From: Burkholderia glumae LMG 2196 = ATCC 33617
GTDB taxonomy: Bacteria > Pseudomonadota > Gammaproteobacteria > Burkholderiales > Burkholderiaceae
Length of the DNA stretch: 64,000 nt
Reading direction: 5' to 3'
Assembly (NCBI RefSeq): GCF_000960995.1
Contig: NZ_CP009435.1
Span: 496,001-560,000 of the forward strand
A program made the position numbers and the translations under genes. This document shows positions 54,979-64,000 of this stretch, piece by piece (position 1 is the stretch's first letter; every line of letters begins with the position of its first letter). The notes under the pieces are model-generated. The model was not told the origin of the DNA and did no database searches. It saw only the letters and a program-made list of their open reading frames with translations.

Positions 54979-55869
54979 ATGAACGATTCGTATCCCAGTC
55001 GAAAGTCCGCCGACAAACCTTCCGAAAAGCGTTCGCTTCTCGAACGCCTGACCGATTTCATCTCGCCCGAGCCTGAATCGCGCGGCGAGCTGCTCGAAAT
55101 CCTGCAGGACGCGCACGAGCGCAACCTGATCGACGCCGATTCCCTGTCGATGATCGAGGGCGTGTTCCAGGTCTCCGACCTCTGCGCGCGCGACATCATG
55201 GTGCCGCGTGCGCAGATGGACGCGCTCAACATCGCCGACAAGCCCGAGGATTTCATTCCGTTCGTGCTCGACAAGGCACACTCGCGCTACCCCGTCTACG
55301 AAGAGAACCGCGACAACGTGATCGGCGTGCTGCTCGCGAAGGACCTGCTGCGCTTCTACGCGGAAGAGGAATTCGACGTGCGCGGGATGCTGCGCCCGGC
55401 CGTGTTCATCCCCGAGTCGAAGCGCCTGAACGTGCTGCTGCACGACTTCCGCGTGAACCGCAACCACCTGGCGATCGTGGTCGACGAATACGGCGGCGTG
55501 GCCGGCCTCATCACGATCGAGGACGTGCTGGAACAGATCGTCGGCGACATCGAAGACGAATACGACTTCGACGAGGAAGCCGGCAACATCATCTCGGCGC
55601 CCGACGGGCGCTTCCGGGTGCGCGCGCTGACCGAGATCTCGCAGTTCAACGAGACGTTCGGCACCGACTTCCCCGACGACGAGGTCGACACCATCGGCGG
55701 GCTGATCACCCATCATTTCGGCCGCGTGCCGCATCGCGGCGAAAAACTGCGGCTGGGCCGGCTGATCTTCGAGATCCAGCGCGGCGACGCACGCCAGATC
55801 CACGTGCTGCTGGTGCGCCGCGACCCGCTCGCCGCCGGCCGCCGCGGCGAATCGGCCGGCGCGGACTGA
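54979..55869 (+). CDS. corC: CorC/YbeX CBS-domain ion-transport accessory protein
   Basis: The 296-residue soluble protein (E. coli CorC is 292) has a pair of CBS domains (about residues 70-195: ARDIMVPRAQMDAL, SRYPVYEENRDNVIGVLLAKDL, VVDEYGGVAGLITIEDVLEQIVGD in part) and a C-terminal CorC/HlyC domain (IGGLITHHFGRVPHRGEK). It is linked to magnesium/cobalt efflux or to ribosome-associated functions. It precedes lnt by 43 bp, as in E. coli. Confidence 0.94.
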   Translation: MNDSYPSRKSADKPSEKRSLLERLTDFISPEPESRGELLEILQDAHERNLIDADSLSMIEGVFQVSDLCARDIMVPRAQMDALNIADKPEDFIPFVLDKAHSRYPVYEENRDNVIGVLLAKDLLRFYAEEEFDVRGMLRPAVFIPESKRLNVLLHDFRVNRNHLAIVVDEYGGVAGLITIEDVLEQIVGDIEDEYDFDEEAGNIISAPDGRFRVRALTEISQFNETFGTDFPDDEVDTIGGLITHHFGRVPHRGEKLRLGRLIFEIQRGDARQIHVLLVRRDPLAAGRRGESAGAD

Positions 55870-55912
55870 TCGTCCGGCCGCCTCCTCAGTCAACGCCTCA
55901 CCCTCGACCCGC

Positions 55913-57523
55913 ATGGCCGAATCGTTCCCGACCCGCGCGCGACGCGGCGCCACTTTCGCGGCCGGCAGCCGCGCGCTGCCGCGCTGGCACTATCCGGCCG
56001 CGCTGCTCGCGGGCGCGGCCAACACGCTGAGCTTCGCGCCCACGCCGCACGGCGGCTGGCTGCAGCTGCTCGTGTTCATCTGGTTCTACGCGCAGCTCGC
56101 GCGCAGCGCGACGCGCGGGCAAGCCACGCTGACCGGCGCCGCGTTCGGCTTCGGCAACTTCCTGTCCGGCATCTGGTGGCTGTTCATCAGCATGCACGTG
56201 TACGGCGAGATGGCCACGCCGATCGCGGCCGGCGCGCTCGTGCTGTGCTGCCTCTACCTCGCGCTCTATCCGGCGCTGTCGTCGCTGGCCTGGGCGCTGG
56301 CCGCGGGCAAGCGCGCGGGGCAGGCGTTCGCGCCGTCGTGGCACGGCGCGTTCGCGTTCGCGAGCGCCTGGGCGCTGGGCGAATGGGCGCGCGGCACCGT
56401 GCTGACCGGCTTTCCGTGGCTGGCGAGCGGCTATCCGCAGGTGGACGGCCCGTTCGCCGGCTATGCGCCGGTGGCGGGCGTCTACGGCATCGGCTGGGTG
56501 CTCGCGCTGTTCGCGGCGCTGGTGGTCAACGCCATCGTGCGCGCGCGCCGCGCGCGCGGCGGCGCGTTCGCCCCGGCCGCGCTGGCCGCCGCGCTCGTGG
56601 TGCTCGGCCTGCTGCTGCCGCTGGTGCCGTGGACCCAGCCCGAGAACAAGCCGCTCAACGTGCGCCTGCTGCAAGGCAACGTGAAGCAGGACATCAAGTT
56701 CGAGCAGGCCGGCATCGACGCGGCGATCCGCATGTACACGAAGATGATCACCGAGAAGCCGGCCGATCTCGTCGTCACGCCCGAGACGGCGATCGCGGTG
56801 ATGATCCAGGACGTGCCGGCGCCGTTCGCGAAGGCGGTGCGCAGCTTCGTCGACCGGACCGGCACCTCGGTGCTGTTCGGCGCCGTCGGCGACACGATCC
56901 TGCCCGACGGCAGCATCGTCGACTACACCAACAGCCTGTACGGCGTGTCGCCGGGCTCGATGAAGATCTACCACTACGACAAGCACCATCTGGTGCCGTT
57001 CGGCGAGTTCATCCCGTGGGGCTTTCACTGGTTCGTGAAGCTGATGAAGATGCCGCTCGGCGACTTCGCGCGCGGCGCGCCGGTGCAGCCGCCGTTCCTG
57101 GTCCACGACCAGCCGGTGATGGCCGACATCTGCTACGAGGACATCTTCGGCGAGGAGATCGCGGCGACCGTGCGCGACAACTCGCCGTCGCCGGGCGTGC
57201 TCGTCAACGTCACGAACCTGGCCTGGTTCGGCGACACCATCGCGCTCGACCAGCACCTGCAGATCGCGCGGATGCGTGCGCTGGAAACGGGCCGGCCGAT
57301 GCTGCGCGCCACCAACACCGGCATGACCGCGGCGATCGATGCGCACGGCCGCGTGATCGGACGCCTCAAGCCGTTCACGGTCGGCTCGCTCGACGTGACG
57401 ATCGAGGGCACCCAGGGCATCACGCCGTTCGTCGCCCACGGCAACGCGATCGTGCTGGCCGTGGCCGCGCTGCTGCTCGCGTTCGCGCTGGCGGCCGGGC
57501 CGCGGCTGCGCCGGCGCGGCTGA
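55913..57523 (+). CDS. lnt: apolipoprotein N-acyltransferase
   Basis: The 536-residue inner-membrane enzyme performs the third acylation of bacterial lipoproteins. About six membrane segments in the first 230 residues precede a nitrilase domain with catalytic E291 (VTPETAI), K357 (YDKHHLVPFGEF) and C407 (DICYEDIFGEE). Phospholipids donate the acyl chain. It ends the miaB-lnt cluster and converges on the TPR gene. ATG 55913 begins an Arg-rich leader before the first segment. Confidence 0.95.
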   Translation: MAESFPTRARRGATFAAGSRALPRWHYPAALLAGAANTLSFAPTPHGGWLQLLVFIWFYAQLARSATRGQATLTGAAFGFGNFLSGIWWLFISMHVYGEMATPIAAGALVLCCLYLALYPALSSLAWALAAGKRAGQAFAPSWHGAFAFASAWALGEWARGTVLTGFPWLASGYPQVDGPFAGYAPVAGVYGIGWVLALFAALVVNAIVRARRARGGAFAPAALAAALVVLGLLLPLVPWTQPENKPLNVRLLQGNVKQDIKFEQAGIDAAIRMYTKMITEKPADLVVTPETAIAVMIQDVPAPFAKAVRSFVDRTGTSVLFGAVGDTILPDGSIVDYTNSLYGVSPGSMKIYHYDKHHLVPFGEFIPWGFHWFVKLMKMPLGDFARGAPVQPPFLVHDQPVMADICYEDIFGEEIAATVRDNSPSPGVLVNVTNLAWFGDTIALDQHLQIARMRALETGRPMLRATNTGMTAAIDAHGRVIGRLKPFTVGSLDVTIEGTQGITPFVAHGNAIVLAVAALLLAFALAAGPRLRRRG

Positions 57524-57543
57524 GGCCCGGCCGGCGCCGGGCC
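57524..57543. terminator. candidate terminator between lnt and the TPR gene
   Basis: GGCCCGGC (57524-57531) pairs with GCCGGGCC (57536-57543) with a four-base loop, beginning one base after the lnt stop. No T-run; could act on both convergent genes. Confidence 0.5.
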
Positions 57544-57557
57544 GGCCTCGCCTCACC

Positions 57558-59222
57558 TCACCCGCCCCGGCCGCCCGTCGCCGCCAGCGCGCGCAGATCC
57601 CGCGCGACCGCGTCGAGCACCGGCTGCCATTGCATGAAGGCCGGCTGCCGGTACAGCGTCGCGCTCGGATACAACGGACTGTCGCGGCGCTCGAGCTGCC
57701 AGACCCAATGCGGATTGACGTCGAGCAACACCCAGCAGGCCTGTCCCAGCGCCCCGCTCAGGTGGGCGATCGAGGTGCAGACGGTGATCACGAGGTCGAG
57801 CGCGCCGAGATAGGCGGCCGTGTCGTCGAAGCTGCGCCATTCGGCGCTGTGATCGACGATCGGCAGGCCGAGCGCGCGCGCGGCGGCCACCTCGGCCTCG
57901 CCGCCCGGCTGCAGCGAGTGGAAGCTCACACCCTCGATGCCCGCGAAGGCCGCCGCATAGCGCCCGATGTCGATGCGCCGAAACGGATTGCGCTGGTGCC
58001 CGGCGCTGCCGGTCCAGGCGAGCCCCACGCGCAGCCGCTCGCCGGGCCGCGCCTCGGCCGCCAGGCGGGTGCGCCACGCCTCGCGCGCGGCCGCGTCGGC
58101 GCGCAGGTAGGGCACGGCCGCGCCGGCCGCCGCGTCGGGCAGGCCGAGCTGCCACGCCACGCTGCCGATCGGCAGGTGGTAATCGGCGGGCGGCAGCCGA
58201 TCGGCGTCGGCCTCGTCGAGATAAAGCTCGACGTAGCTGCCGAGACTGCGCGAGAGCAGCGCGCCCATCTGCGCGAACGCGTTCCAGACGAGCCGCCCGC
58301 CTTCTCGATGCACGCGCTCGGCCAGCAGCGGGATGGTGCGGCACAGCTGCAGCAGGTCGCCCATGCCCTGCTCGCCCCATACCAGCAGCGTCCTGCCCGC
58401 CAGCGGCTCGCCGCGCCAGCGCGGCGCCGGCAGGCTCGGCCACGAGGCGCGCAGCTCGAGCGAGCCCTGCCAGCGTGCCTCGTGGCCGAGCCAGCCGGCG
58501 GCGAAGTTGCCGCGCACGAGCTCGATGATGGCGAGATTGAAGCGAAACGCGGGGTCGCCGGGCGAGAGCTCGAGCGCGCGTCGCGCGCAGCGCTCGGCCT
58601 CGTCCCAGCGCTGCGCCTCCTTGTAGGCACAGCTCGCGTTGTTGCAGGCGAGCGCGCTGTCGGGCGCGAGCGCGAGCGCCTGCCCGGCGGCGGCGAGCGC
58701 ACCCGCGAGATCGCCGCGCGCCCGATACGAGACGATCAGGTTGATCCAGGCCTGTTCGTCGCGCGGGTTCGCCGCGACGGCCTGCTCGAACAGCGCGAGC
58801 TCCTCGGCCGGATCGCCGTTCGACAGGCGGATCGCGAGCGCCAGGTTGTTGCGCAGCGACGGCCAGTCGGGATCGAGCGCCAGCGCGTGCCGGTACGGCG
58901 CGAGCGCCTCGGCGTGGCGGCCGCCCATCTGCAGCGCGTAGCCGCAATTGAACGCGAGCGCGGCCACGTCGGGCTCGATGCGCCACAGGCAGCTCGCGAA
59001 CTCGGCCGCATCGGCGTGGCGCTGGCGCTCGATCAGGCTCGCGGTCAGCCGCGCGAGCGCCGCGTAGTCGAGCGCGTGCAGCCGCGAGGCGGCGTCGAGC
59101 CACACCGCACGCGCCGTCTCGCGGCCCGCTGCGCCGGCGGCGGCGGCCTCGCGCAGGAACTCGAGGAACGGCGGGTAGAACGGAAAATGCGGGTCGACGG
59201 GCGGTTTGAACATGAGCGTCAT
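57558..59222 (-). CDS. TPR-repeat protein with GT9/GT41-like glycosyltransferase domain
   Basis: The 554-residue protein begins with about five TPR-like helical pairs (residues 40-255; for example AAEFASCLWRIEPDVAALAFN and YRHALALDPDWPSLRNNLAL, quoted in part). The C-terminal half (about 270-545) resembles TPR-linked heptosyl/GT9-type transferases: LLVWGEQGMGDLLQLCR, RVGLAWTGSAGHQRNPFR and LVITVCTSIAHLSGALG. It may glycosylate a protein or surface polymer. ATG 59222 and ATG 59213 are both possible. It is transcribed alone; acceptor unknown. Confidence 0.78.
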   Translation of the reverse strand: MTLMFKPPVDPHFPFYPPFLEFLREAAAAGAAGRETARAVWLDAASRLHALDYAALARLTASLIERQRHADAAEFASCLWRIEPDVAALAFNCGYALQMGGRHAEALAPYRHALALDPDWPSLRNNLALAIRLSNGDPAEELALFEQAVAANPRDEQAWINLIVSYRARGDLAGALAAAGQALALAPDSALACNNASCAYKEAQRWDEAERCARRALELSPGDPAFRFNLAIIELVRGNFAAGWLGHEARWQGSLELRASWPSLPAPRWRGEPLAGRTLLVWGEQGMGDLLQLCRTIPLLAERVHREGGRLVWNAFAQMGALLSRSLGSYVELYLDEADADRLPPADYHLPIGSVAWQLGLPDAAAGAAVPYLRADAAAREAWRTRLAAEARPGERLRVGLAWTGSAGHQRNPFRRIDIGRYAAAFAGIEGVSFHSLQPGGEAEVAAARALGLPIVDHSAEWRSFDDTAAYLGALDLVITVCTSIAHLSGALGQACWVLLDVNPHWVWQLERRDSPLYPSATLYRQPAFMQWQPVLDAVARDLRALAATGGRGG

Positions 59223-59512
59223 CGGTCCATGATCGGCACGAGCGGCAGTCCGGGCATCTTAACGCGCGGCGCCCGCCACGCCGTCGTTCGCGACCTGCTG
59301 CGCACCCGCTTGCGCGGCGTGAAAGCCAACCGCCGCGGCCGCGTGCGGCCGGCCCGGCAGTCCGTGGCGGCGGTCGCGGCCGCAGCGTCGCGCCGATCCG
59401 GTAAAATTACGCGCTTTACGCCCATCCAAGCCGCGCGCCGGACTGGAGCCCCGGCCCGAGCCCGCTCGCGCCGGCTTCACCCCGGAACGCAAAGCGCCTA
59501 CGAAGGCCCCTC

Positions 59513-60520
59513 ATGCTCACGTTTCAGCAAATCATCCTGACGCTCCAGTCCTACTGGGACAAACAGGGTTGTGCCCTGCTCCAGCCGATCGACATGGAAG
59601 TCGGCGCCGGCACCTCGCACGTCCACACGTTCCTGCGCGCGATCGGCCCCGAACCGTGGCGCGCCGCCTACGTGCAGCCATCGCGCCGCCCGAAGGATGG
59701 CCGCTACGGCGAGAATCCGAACCGCCTGCAGCACTACTACCAATACCAGGTGGTGATGAAGCCGGCACCGGAGAACATCCTCGACCTGTATCTCGGCTCG
59801 CTCGAGGCGCTCGGCTTCGACCTGAAGCAGAACGACGTGCGCTTCGTCGAGGACGACTGGGAAAATCCGACGCTGGGTGCCTGGGGCCTCGGCTGGGAAG
59901 TCTGGCTCAACGGCATGGAGGTGACGCAGTTCACCTACTTCCAGCAGGTGGGCGGCCTCGACTGCAAGCCCGTGCTCGGCGAGATCACCTACGGCATCGA
60001 GCGGCTCGCGATGTACCTGCAGAAGGTCGAGAACATCTACGACCTGGTCTGGACGGAGTGGGAGGAGCTGGGCCCGAACGGCCCGCAGACGCGGCGCCTG
60101 ACCTATCGCGACGTCTACCACCAGAACGAGGTCGAGCAGTCGACCTACAACTTCGAGTACGCCAACGTCGACCTGCTGTTCACGTTCTTCAACAGCTACG
60201 AAGCGGAGGCGAAGCGCATGATCGAGGCGAAGCTCGCGCTGCCCGCCTACGAGCTGGTGCTCAAGGCCGGCCACACGTTCAACCTGCTCGACGCGCGCGG
60301 CGCGATCTCGGTGACCGAGCGCGCCGCCTACATCGGCCGGATTCGCGCGCTGTCGCGCCTCGTCGCGCAGAGCTACTACGAATCGCGCGAGGCGCTCGGC
60401 TTCCCGATGATCGGCGACCCGATCCGCGGCGTGCCGGGCCTCACGACCGACGCGCAGGACGCGGCACAGCCCGGCTGGGCGCCGCCGCTGAAGGCCGAAC
60501 GCAAGATCGATCAGGACTGA
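59513..60520 (+). CDS. glyQ: glycyl-tRNA synthetase alpha subunit
   Basis: The 335-residue class II synthetase subunit charges tRNA-Gly together with GlyS. Recognisable are TFQQIILTLQSYWDKQGC, MEVGAGTSHVHTFLRAIGPEPW (segment split) and RRPKDGRYGENPNR. ATG 59513 lies at the homology start after TCCGAATAAAATTAC-type leader sequence; TAAAAT (59402-59407) is a possible -10 box. It is 16 bp before glyS and forms the obligatory pair. Confidence 0.97.
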   Translation: MLTFQQIILTLQSYWDKQGCALLQPIDMEVGAGTSHVHTFLRAIGPEPWRAAYVQPSRRPKDGRYGENPNRLQHYYQYQVVMKPAPENILDLYLGSLEALGFDLKQNDVRFVEDDWENPTLGAWGLGWEVWLNGMEVTQFTYFQQVGGLDCKPVLGEITYGIERLAMYLQKVENIYDLVWTEWEELGPNGPQTRRLTYRDVYHQNEVEQSTYNFEYANVDLLFTFFNSYEAEAKRMIEAKLALPAYELVLKAGHTFNLLDARGAISVTERAAYIGRIRALSRLVAQSYYESREALGFPMIGDPIRGVPGLTTDAQDAAQPGWAPPLKAERKIDQD

Positions 60521-60536
60521 CGAGATTCCCCCCATC

Positions 60537-62636
60537 ATGACGCACATCCAATCCGCTCCGCTGCTGGTCGAACTGCTGACCGAGGAACTGCCGCCGAAGG
60601 CGCTCGCGCGCCTCGGCGACGCGTTCGCCGAGGGCCTCGCCCAGCGCCTCGCCGCGCGCGACCTGACCGACGGCGCGCCCGTCTTCGAACGCTATGCCAC
60701 GCCGCGCCGGCTGGCCGTGGTGATCACCAACGTGCGCGCCGTCGCCCCGCAGCGCCAGGTCCGCGAAAAGGTGCTGCCGGTGTCGGTCGCGCTCGACGCG
60801 GCCGGCCAGCCCACCGCGCCGCTTGCCAAGAAGCTCGCCGCGCTCGGCCATCCGAACCTGACGGTCGCCGATCTCGAACGCGCGCAGGACGGCAAGGCCG
60901 AGGCGTTCTTCGTCAACTATTCGGCGCCCGGCGCGACGCTCGCCGACGGGCTGCAGGCCGCGCTCGACGAGACGCTAGCGAAGCTGCCGATCCCGAAGGT
61001 GATGACCTACCAGCGCCCGGACGGCACCGACGTGCAGTTCGTGCGCCCCGTGAAACGCCTGACCGTGCTGCACGGCACGCACGTGGTGCCGGTGTCGGCG
61101 TTCGGCATCGACGCCGGCGACACCACGCTCGGCCACCGCTTCCTGTCGGACGGGCTCGTCGCGATCGGCTCGGCGAGCCGCTATGCCGACACGCTGCGCG
61201 AGAAGGGCCGCGTGATCGCGCACTTCGCCGACCGCCGCGAATCGATCCGCACCGCGCTCGCCGAGCACGCCGGCGGCGACGCCGTGGTGATGCCCGAGTG
61301 GCTGCTCGATGAAGTCAACGCGCTGGTGGAATGGCCGGTGGTCTACGCCTGCAAGTTCGAGGACGAGTTCCTGCAGGTGCCGCAGGAATGCCTGATCCTG
61401 ACCATGCAGACCAACCAGAAGTATTTCGCGCTGACCGACGCGGCCGGCAAGCTGCGCTCGCGCTTCCTGATCGTCTCGAACATCGAGACGGCCACCCCGG
61501 CCGAGATCATCGACGGCAACGAGCGCGTGGTGCGCCCGCGCCTGGCCGACGCGAAGTTCTTCTTCGAGACCGACAAGAAGACCCCACTGGTGGACCGCGT
61601 GCCGCGCCTGGCCAACGTCGTCTATCACAACAAGCTCGGCTCGCAGCTGGCGCGCGTCGAGCGCATCGAATCGCTGGCCGAGCAGATCGCGCCGGCCGTC
61701 GGCGCCGATGCCGCGCTCGCGCGCCGCGCCGCGCGGCTCGCGAAGGCCGACCTGCTGACCGACATGGTCGGCGAGTTCCCCGAACTGCAGGGCACCATGG
61801 GCACCTACTACGCGCGCCACGACGGCGAGGCCGACGAAGTGGCCGTGGCCTGCACCGAGCACTACCAGCCGCGCTTCTCGGGCGACGCGCTGCCGGCCGC
61901 GCCGGTCAGCACGGCAGTGGCGCTGGCCGACAAGCTCGAGACGATCGTCGGCATCTGGGGCATCGGCCTCGCGCCGACCGGCGAGAAGGACCCGTTCGCG
62001 CTGCGCCGCCACGCGCTCGGCGTGCTGCGCCTGCTCGTCGAGAAGCAGCTGCCGCTCGACCTGCGCGGCCTGCTGCGCACCACCTACGCGAGCTTCGCCG
62101 GCATCGCCGGGGTGGCCGAATCGACCGACGCGATCTATGCGTTCTTCCTCGATCGGCTGCGCGGCCTGCTGCGCGAGCGCGGCTACTCGACGGGCGAGAT
62201 CGACGCGGTGCTGGGCCTCGAGCCGAGCCGCGTCGACGACCTGATCGCACGCCTGGACGCGGTGCGCGAGTTCACGCGTCTGGCCGAGGCCGGGGCGCTC
62301 GCGGCCGCCAACAAGCGCATCTCGAACATCCTGAAGAAGTCCGAAGGCGGCGCGCCGGGCGAAGTCGACGCGGCGCTGCTGGCCGAGGCGGCCGAGCAGG
62401 CGCTGGCCGCCGAGCTCGCGCAGGTCGCCCCGCGCGTGCAGGCGCAGCTCGCCGCGCGCGACTACACGGGCGCGCTGTCGGCGCTCGCCGCGCTGCGCGC
62501 GCCGGTCGACACGTTCTTCAACGACGTGATGGTGAACGCCGAGGACCCGGCGCTGCGCGCCAACCGCCTCGCCTTGCTCGGGGCGCTGCACCAGCAGATG
62601 AACTGCGTGGCGGACATCTCGAAGCTCGCCGCCTGA
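60537..62636 (+). CDS. glyS: glycyl-tRNA synthetase beta subunit
   Basis: This 699-residue subunit binds tRNA and completes the alpha2-beta2 enzyme. The N-terminus LLVELLTEELPPKALARLG is highly typical. Landmarks are QTNQKYFALTD, RPRLADAKFFFETDKKTPL, and GTYYARHDGEADEVAVAC, with the anticodon-binding end at about 590-699. Usual length for the family is about 690-700. It follows glyQ and precedes gmhB by about 70 bp on the same strand. Confidence 0.97.
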   Translation: MTHIQSAPLLVELLTEELPPKALARLGDAFAEGLAQRLAARDLTDGAPVFERYATPRRLAVVITNVRAVAPQRQVREKVLPVSVALDAAGQPTAPLAKKLAALGHPNLTVADLERAQDGKAEAFFVNYSAPGATLADGLQAALDETLAKLPIPKVMTYQRPDGTDVQFVRPVKRLTVLHGTHVVPVSAFGIDAGDTTLGHRFLSDGLVAIGSASRYADTLREKGRVIAHFADRRESIRTALAEHAGGDAVVMPEWLLDEVNALVEWPVVYACKFEDEFLQVPQECLILTMQTNQKYFALTDAAGKLRSRFLIVSNIETATPAEIIDGNERVVRPRLADAKFFFETDKKTPLVDRVPRLANVVYHNKLGSQLARVERIESLAEQIAPAVGADAALARRAARLAKADLLTDMVGEFPELQGTMGTYYARHDGEADEVAVACTEHYQPRFSGDALPAAPVSTAVALADKLETIVGIWGIGLAPTGEKDPFALRRHALGVLRLLVEKQLPLDLRGLLRTTYASFAGIAGVAESTDAIYAFFLDRLRGLLRERGYSTGEIDAVLGLEPSRVDDLIARLDAVREFTRLAEAGALAAANKRISNILKKSEGGAPGEVDAALLAEAAEQALAAELAQVAPRVQAQLAARDYTGALSALAALRAPVDTFFNDVMVNAEDPALRANRLALLGALHQQMNCVADISKLAA

Positions 62637-62705
62637 GCGCCCTCACCGCCGCCCAACCCGCCGCCCCGGGCGGCCCACCGCCAGCCAGCGCCAGGAGAGC
62701 ACGCC

Positions 62706-63269
62706 ATGCCGACGAATGCCAACCGCAAGCTCGTCGTCCTCGACCGGGACGGCGTCATCAACGTCGATTCGGACGCGTTCATCAAGACGCCCGACGAATG
62801 GATCACGCTGCCCGGCGCCCTCGAGGCGATCGGGCGGCTCAACCACGCGGGCTATCGCGTGGTGGTGGCGACCAACCAGTCGGGCATCGGCCGCGGACTG
62901 TTCGACATGGCCGCGCTCAACGCGATGCACCTGAAGATGCACAAGGCCGCCGCGGCGGTGGGCGCGCGCATCGACGCGGTGTTCTTCTGCCCGCACACGG
63001 CCGGCGACAACTGCGAGTGCCGCAAGCCGAAGCCCGGCATGATGGCGATGATCGCCGAGCGCTTCGAGGTCGAGCCCGACCAGACGCCGGTCGTCGGGGA
63101 TTCGCTGCGCGACCTGCAGGCGGGCGCCGCGCTGGGCTTCCAGCCGCACCTGGTGCTGACCGGCAAGGGCCGCCGGACGCTGGCCGCCGGCAACCTGCCC
63201 GACGGCACGCGCGTGCACGACGACCTGCGCGCCTTCGCGCTCGATTTCCTGTCCCGTGAGCCGGCCTGA
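62706..63269 (+). CDS. gmhB: D-glycero-beta-D-manno-heptose 1,7-bisphosphate 7-phosphatase
   Basis: The 187-residue HAD phosphatase removes the 7-phosphate in ADP-heptose synthesis for lipopolysaccharide. Visible are DRDGVINVDSD (nucleophile aspartates), TNQSGIGRG, CPHTAGDNCECRKPKPGM with the zinc-binding cysteines, and VVGDSLRDLQAG. GGAGAGCACGCC precedes ATG 62706. Neighbourhood with plsC points to envelope biogenesis. Confidence 0.94.
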   Translation: MPTNANRKLVVLDRDGVINVDSDAFIKTPDEWITLPGALEAIGRLNHAGYRVVVATNQSGIGRGLFDMAALNAMHLKMHKAAAAVGARIDAVFFCPHTAGDNCECRKPKPGMMAMIAERFEVEPDQTPVVGDSLRDLQAGAALGFQPHLVLTGKGRRTLAAGNLPDGTRVHDDLRAFALDFLSREPA

Positions 63270-63324
63270 GGGGGCATCCGCCGCCGCCCGCCGCCCCCTC
63301 CCCACCCCCGAGCCCCCGACTCCG

Positions 63325-64000
63325 ATGCGCCTCCTCCGTTCGCTGCTGCTGCTGATCTTCTTCGTGCTGTACACGGTGCCCTACGCCACCGCCTGTTTCA
63401 TCGCGTTCCCGTTCCTGCGTCCCGACGCGCGCTACTGGATGGCGGCGGGCTGGTGCCGCTCCACGCTCGCGGTGACGCGCTGGCTGAACGGCATCCGCTA
63501 CCGCATCGAGGGCTTCGAGAACCTGCCCGACGGGCCGGCCGTGCTGCTCTCGAAACACCAGTCGGCGTGGGAGACGCTCGCGTTTCCGGCACTGATGCCG
63601 CGCCCGCTCTGCTACGTGTTCAAGCGCGAGCTGCTCTACGTGCCGTTCTTCGGCTGGGCGCTCGGGCTGCTGCACATGGTCCACATCAACCGCAGCGAAG
63701 GCAAGAACGCATTCGACTCGGTGATCCGGCAGGGCAAGAAGCGCCTCGCCGAGGGCGCCTGGGTGATCATGTTCCCGGAAGGCACGCGCACCCCCACCGG
63801 CAGCCAGGGCAAGTACAAGACGGGCGGCGTGCGCTTCGCGGTGGGCACCGGCGCGCCGGTGGTGCCGATCGCCCATAATGCGGGGCGCGTGTGGCCGCGC
63901 AATTCGTTCATCAAGTATCCGGGTATAGTCACGGTGTCGATCGGTAAGCCGATCGATTCGCGCGGCCTCACCCCGGAGGAGCTGAATGCGCGCGTCGAGC
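63325..64000 (+). CDS. plsC: 1-acyl-sn-glycerol-3-phosphate acyltransferase, 5' part
   Basis: At least 225 residues are present; the gene runs off the window. It acylates lysophosphatidic acid at the inner membrane. An N-terminal membrane anchor (about 5-30) precedes the acyltransferase motif KHQSAWETL, where H78 and E83 give H(X)4E rather than the usual H(X)4D, and later FPEGTRTPTGSQGKYKTGG. ATG 63325 follows gmhB by 55 bp. The tail beyond base 64000 is missing. Confidence 0.9.
   Translation, partial: MRLLRSLLLLIFFVLYTVPYATACFIAFPFLRPDARYWMAAGWCRSTLAVTRWLNGIRYRIEGFENLPDGPAVLLSKHQSAWETLAFPALMPRPLCYVFKRELLYVPFFGWALGLLHMVHINRSEGKNAFDSVIRQGKKRLAEGAWVIMFPEGTRTPTGSQGKYKTGGVRFAVGTGAPVVPIAHNAGRVWPRNSFIKYPGIVTVSIGKPIDSRGLTPEELNARVE

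Overview
The window is a high-GC chromosomal segment from a betaproteobacterium, most likely Burkholderia sensu lato. The evidence is strong GC3 bias, Burkholderiales-type protein sequences (RhlE, GlpD/GlpK/GlpF, MiaB-PhoH-YbeY-CorC-Lnt, GlyQ/GlyS-GmhB-PlsC) and long spurious antisense reading frames. I see no rRNA, tRNA, CRISPR array, insertion sequence, phage module or replication origin. The species cannot be fixed from the sequence alone.

Layout. 1-3.3 kb: 3' end of a Pel exopolysaccharide operon (pelE-like end, pelF, pelG). 3.4-20 kb: mostly single genes for sensing, transport and redox. These are a soluble chemoreceptor-like Cache protein, a PLP aminotransferase, an SDR protein, a citrate-type MFS symporter in an operon with a TctD/TctE-like two-component system, two orphan solute-binding proteins, an AraJ-like exporter, an aldo/keto reductase, a fatty acid desaturase, a diguanylate cyclase and an unknown membrane-anchored protein. 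20.5-25.4 kb: a long class A penicillin-binding protein converging on a Tat-exported metallophosphatase. 25.6-31 kb: a TetR/CerR regulator divergent from an EmrA-EmrB-NodT tripartite efflux operon. 31-33 kb: galactonate dehydratase dgoD with a divergent GntR regulator. 33-38.8 kb: a SUFU-domain protein, a CopD protein, two c-type cytochromes and the helicase RhlE.

38.8-48.5 kb: an overlapping pair (di-iron ferritin-like protein plus a probable split-barrel protein), a gamma-glutamyltransferase, then a complete glycerol module: glpR with a GlpR-like operator, two small genes, and glpD-glpK-glpF. 48.7-50 kb: a HAD phosphatase and an XRE-cupin regulator. 50.5-57.5 kb: miaB-phoH-ybeY-chaC-corC-lnt, the usual tRNA modification, RNA maturation and envelope cluster with chaC inserted. 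57.5-64 kb: a TPR/glycosyltransferase-like protein, glyQ-glyS, gmhB and the 5' part of plsC.

The most unusual items are: a signal-less chemoreceptor-like protein with a CxxCH motif; a GlpF whose two NPA boxes read NPI and SPA; a YbeY with an extra N-terminal domain of about 120 residues; the di-iron protein/split-barrel pair; a citrate symporter wired to a Tct-type two-component system; a TetR regulator with a long basic tail; and several perfect inverted repeats between genes. No clearly new multigene defence or mobile system was found.
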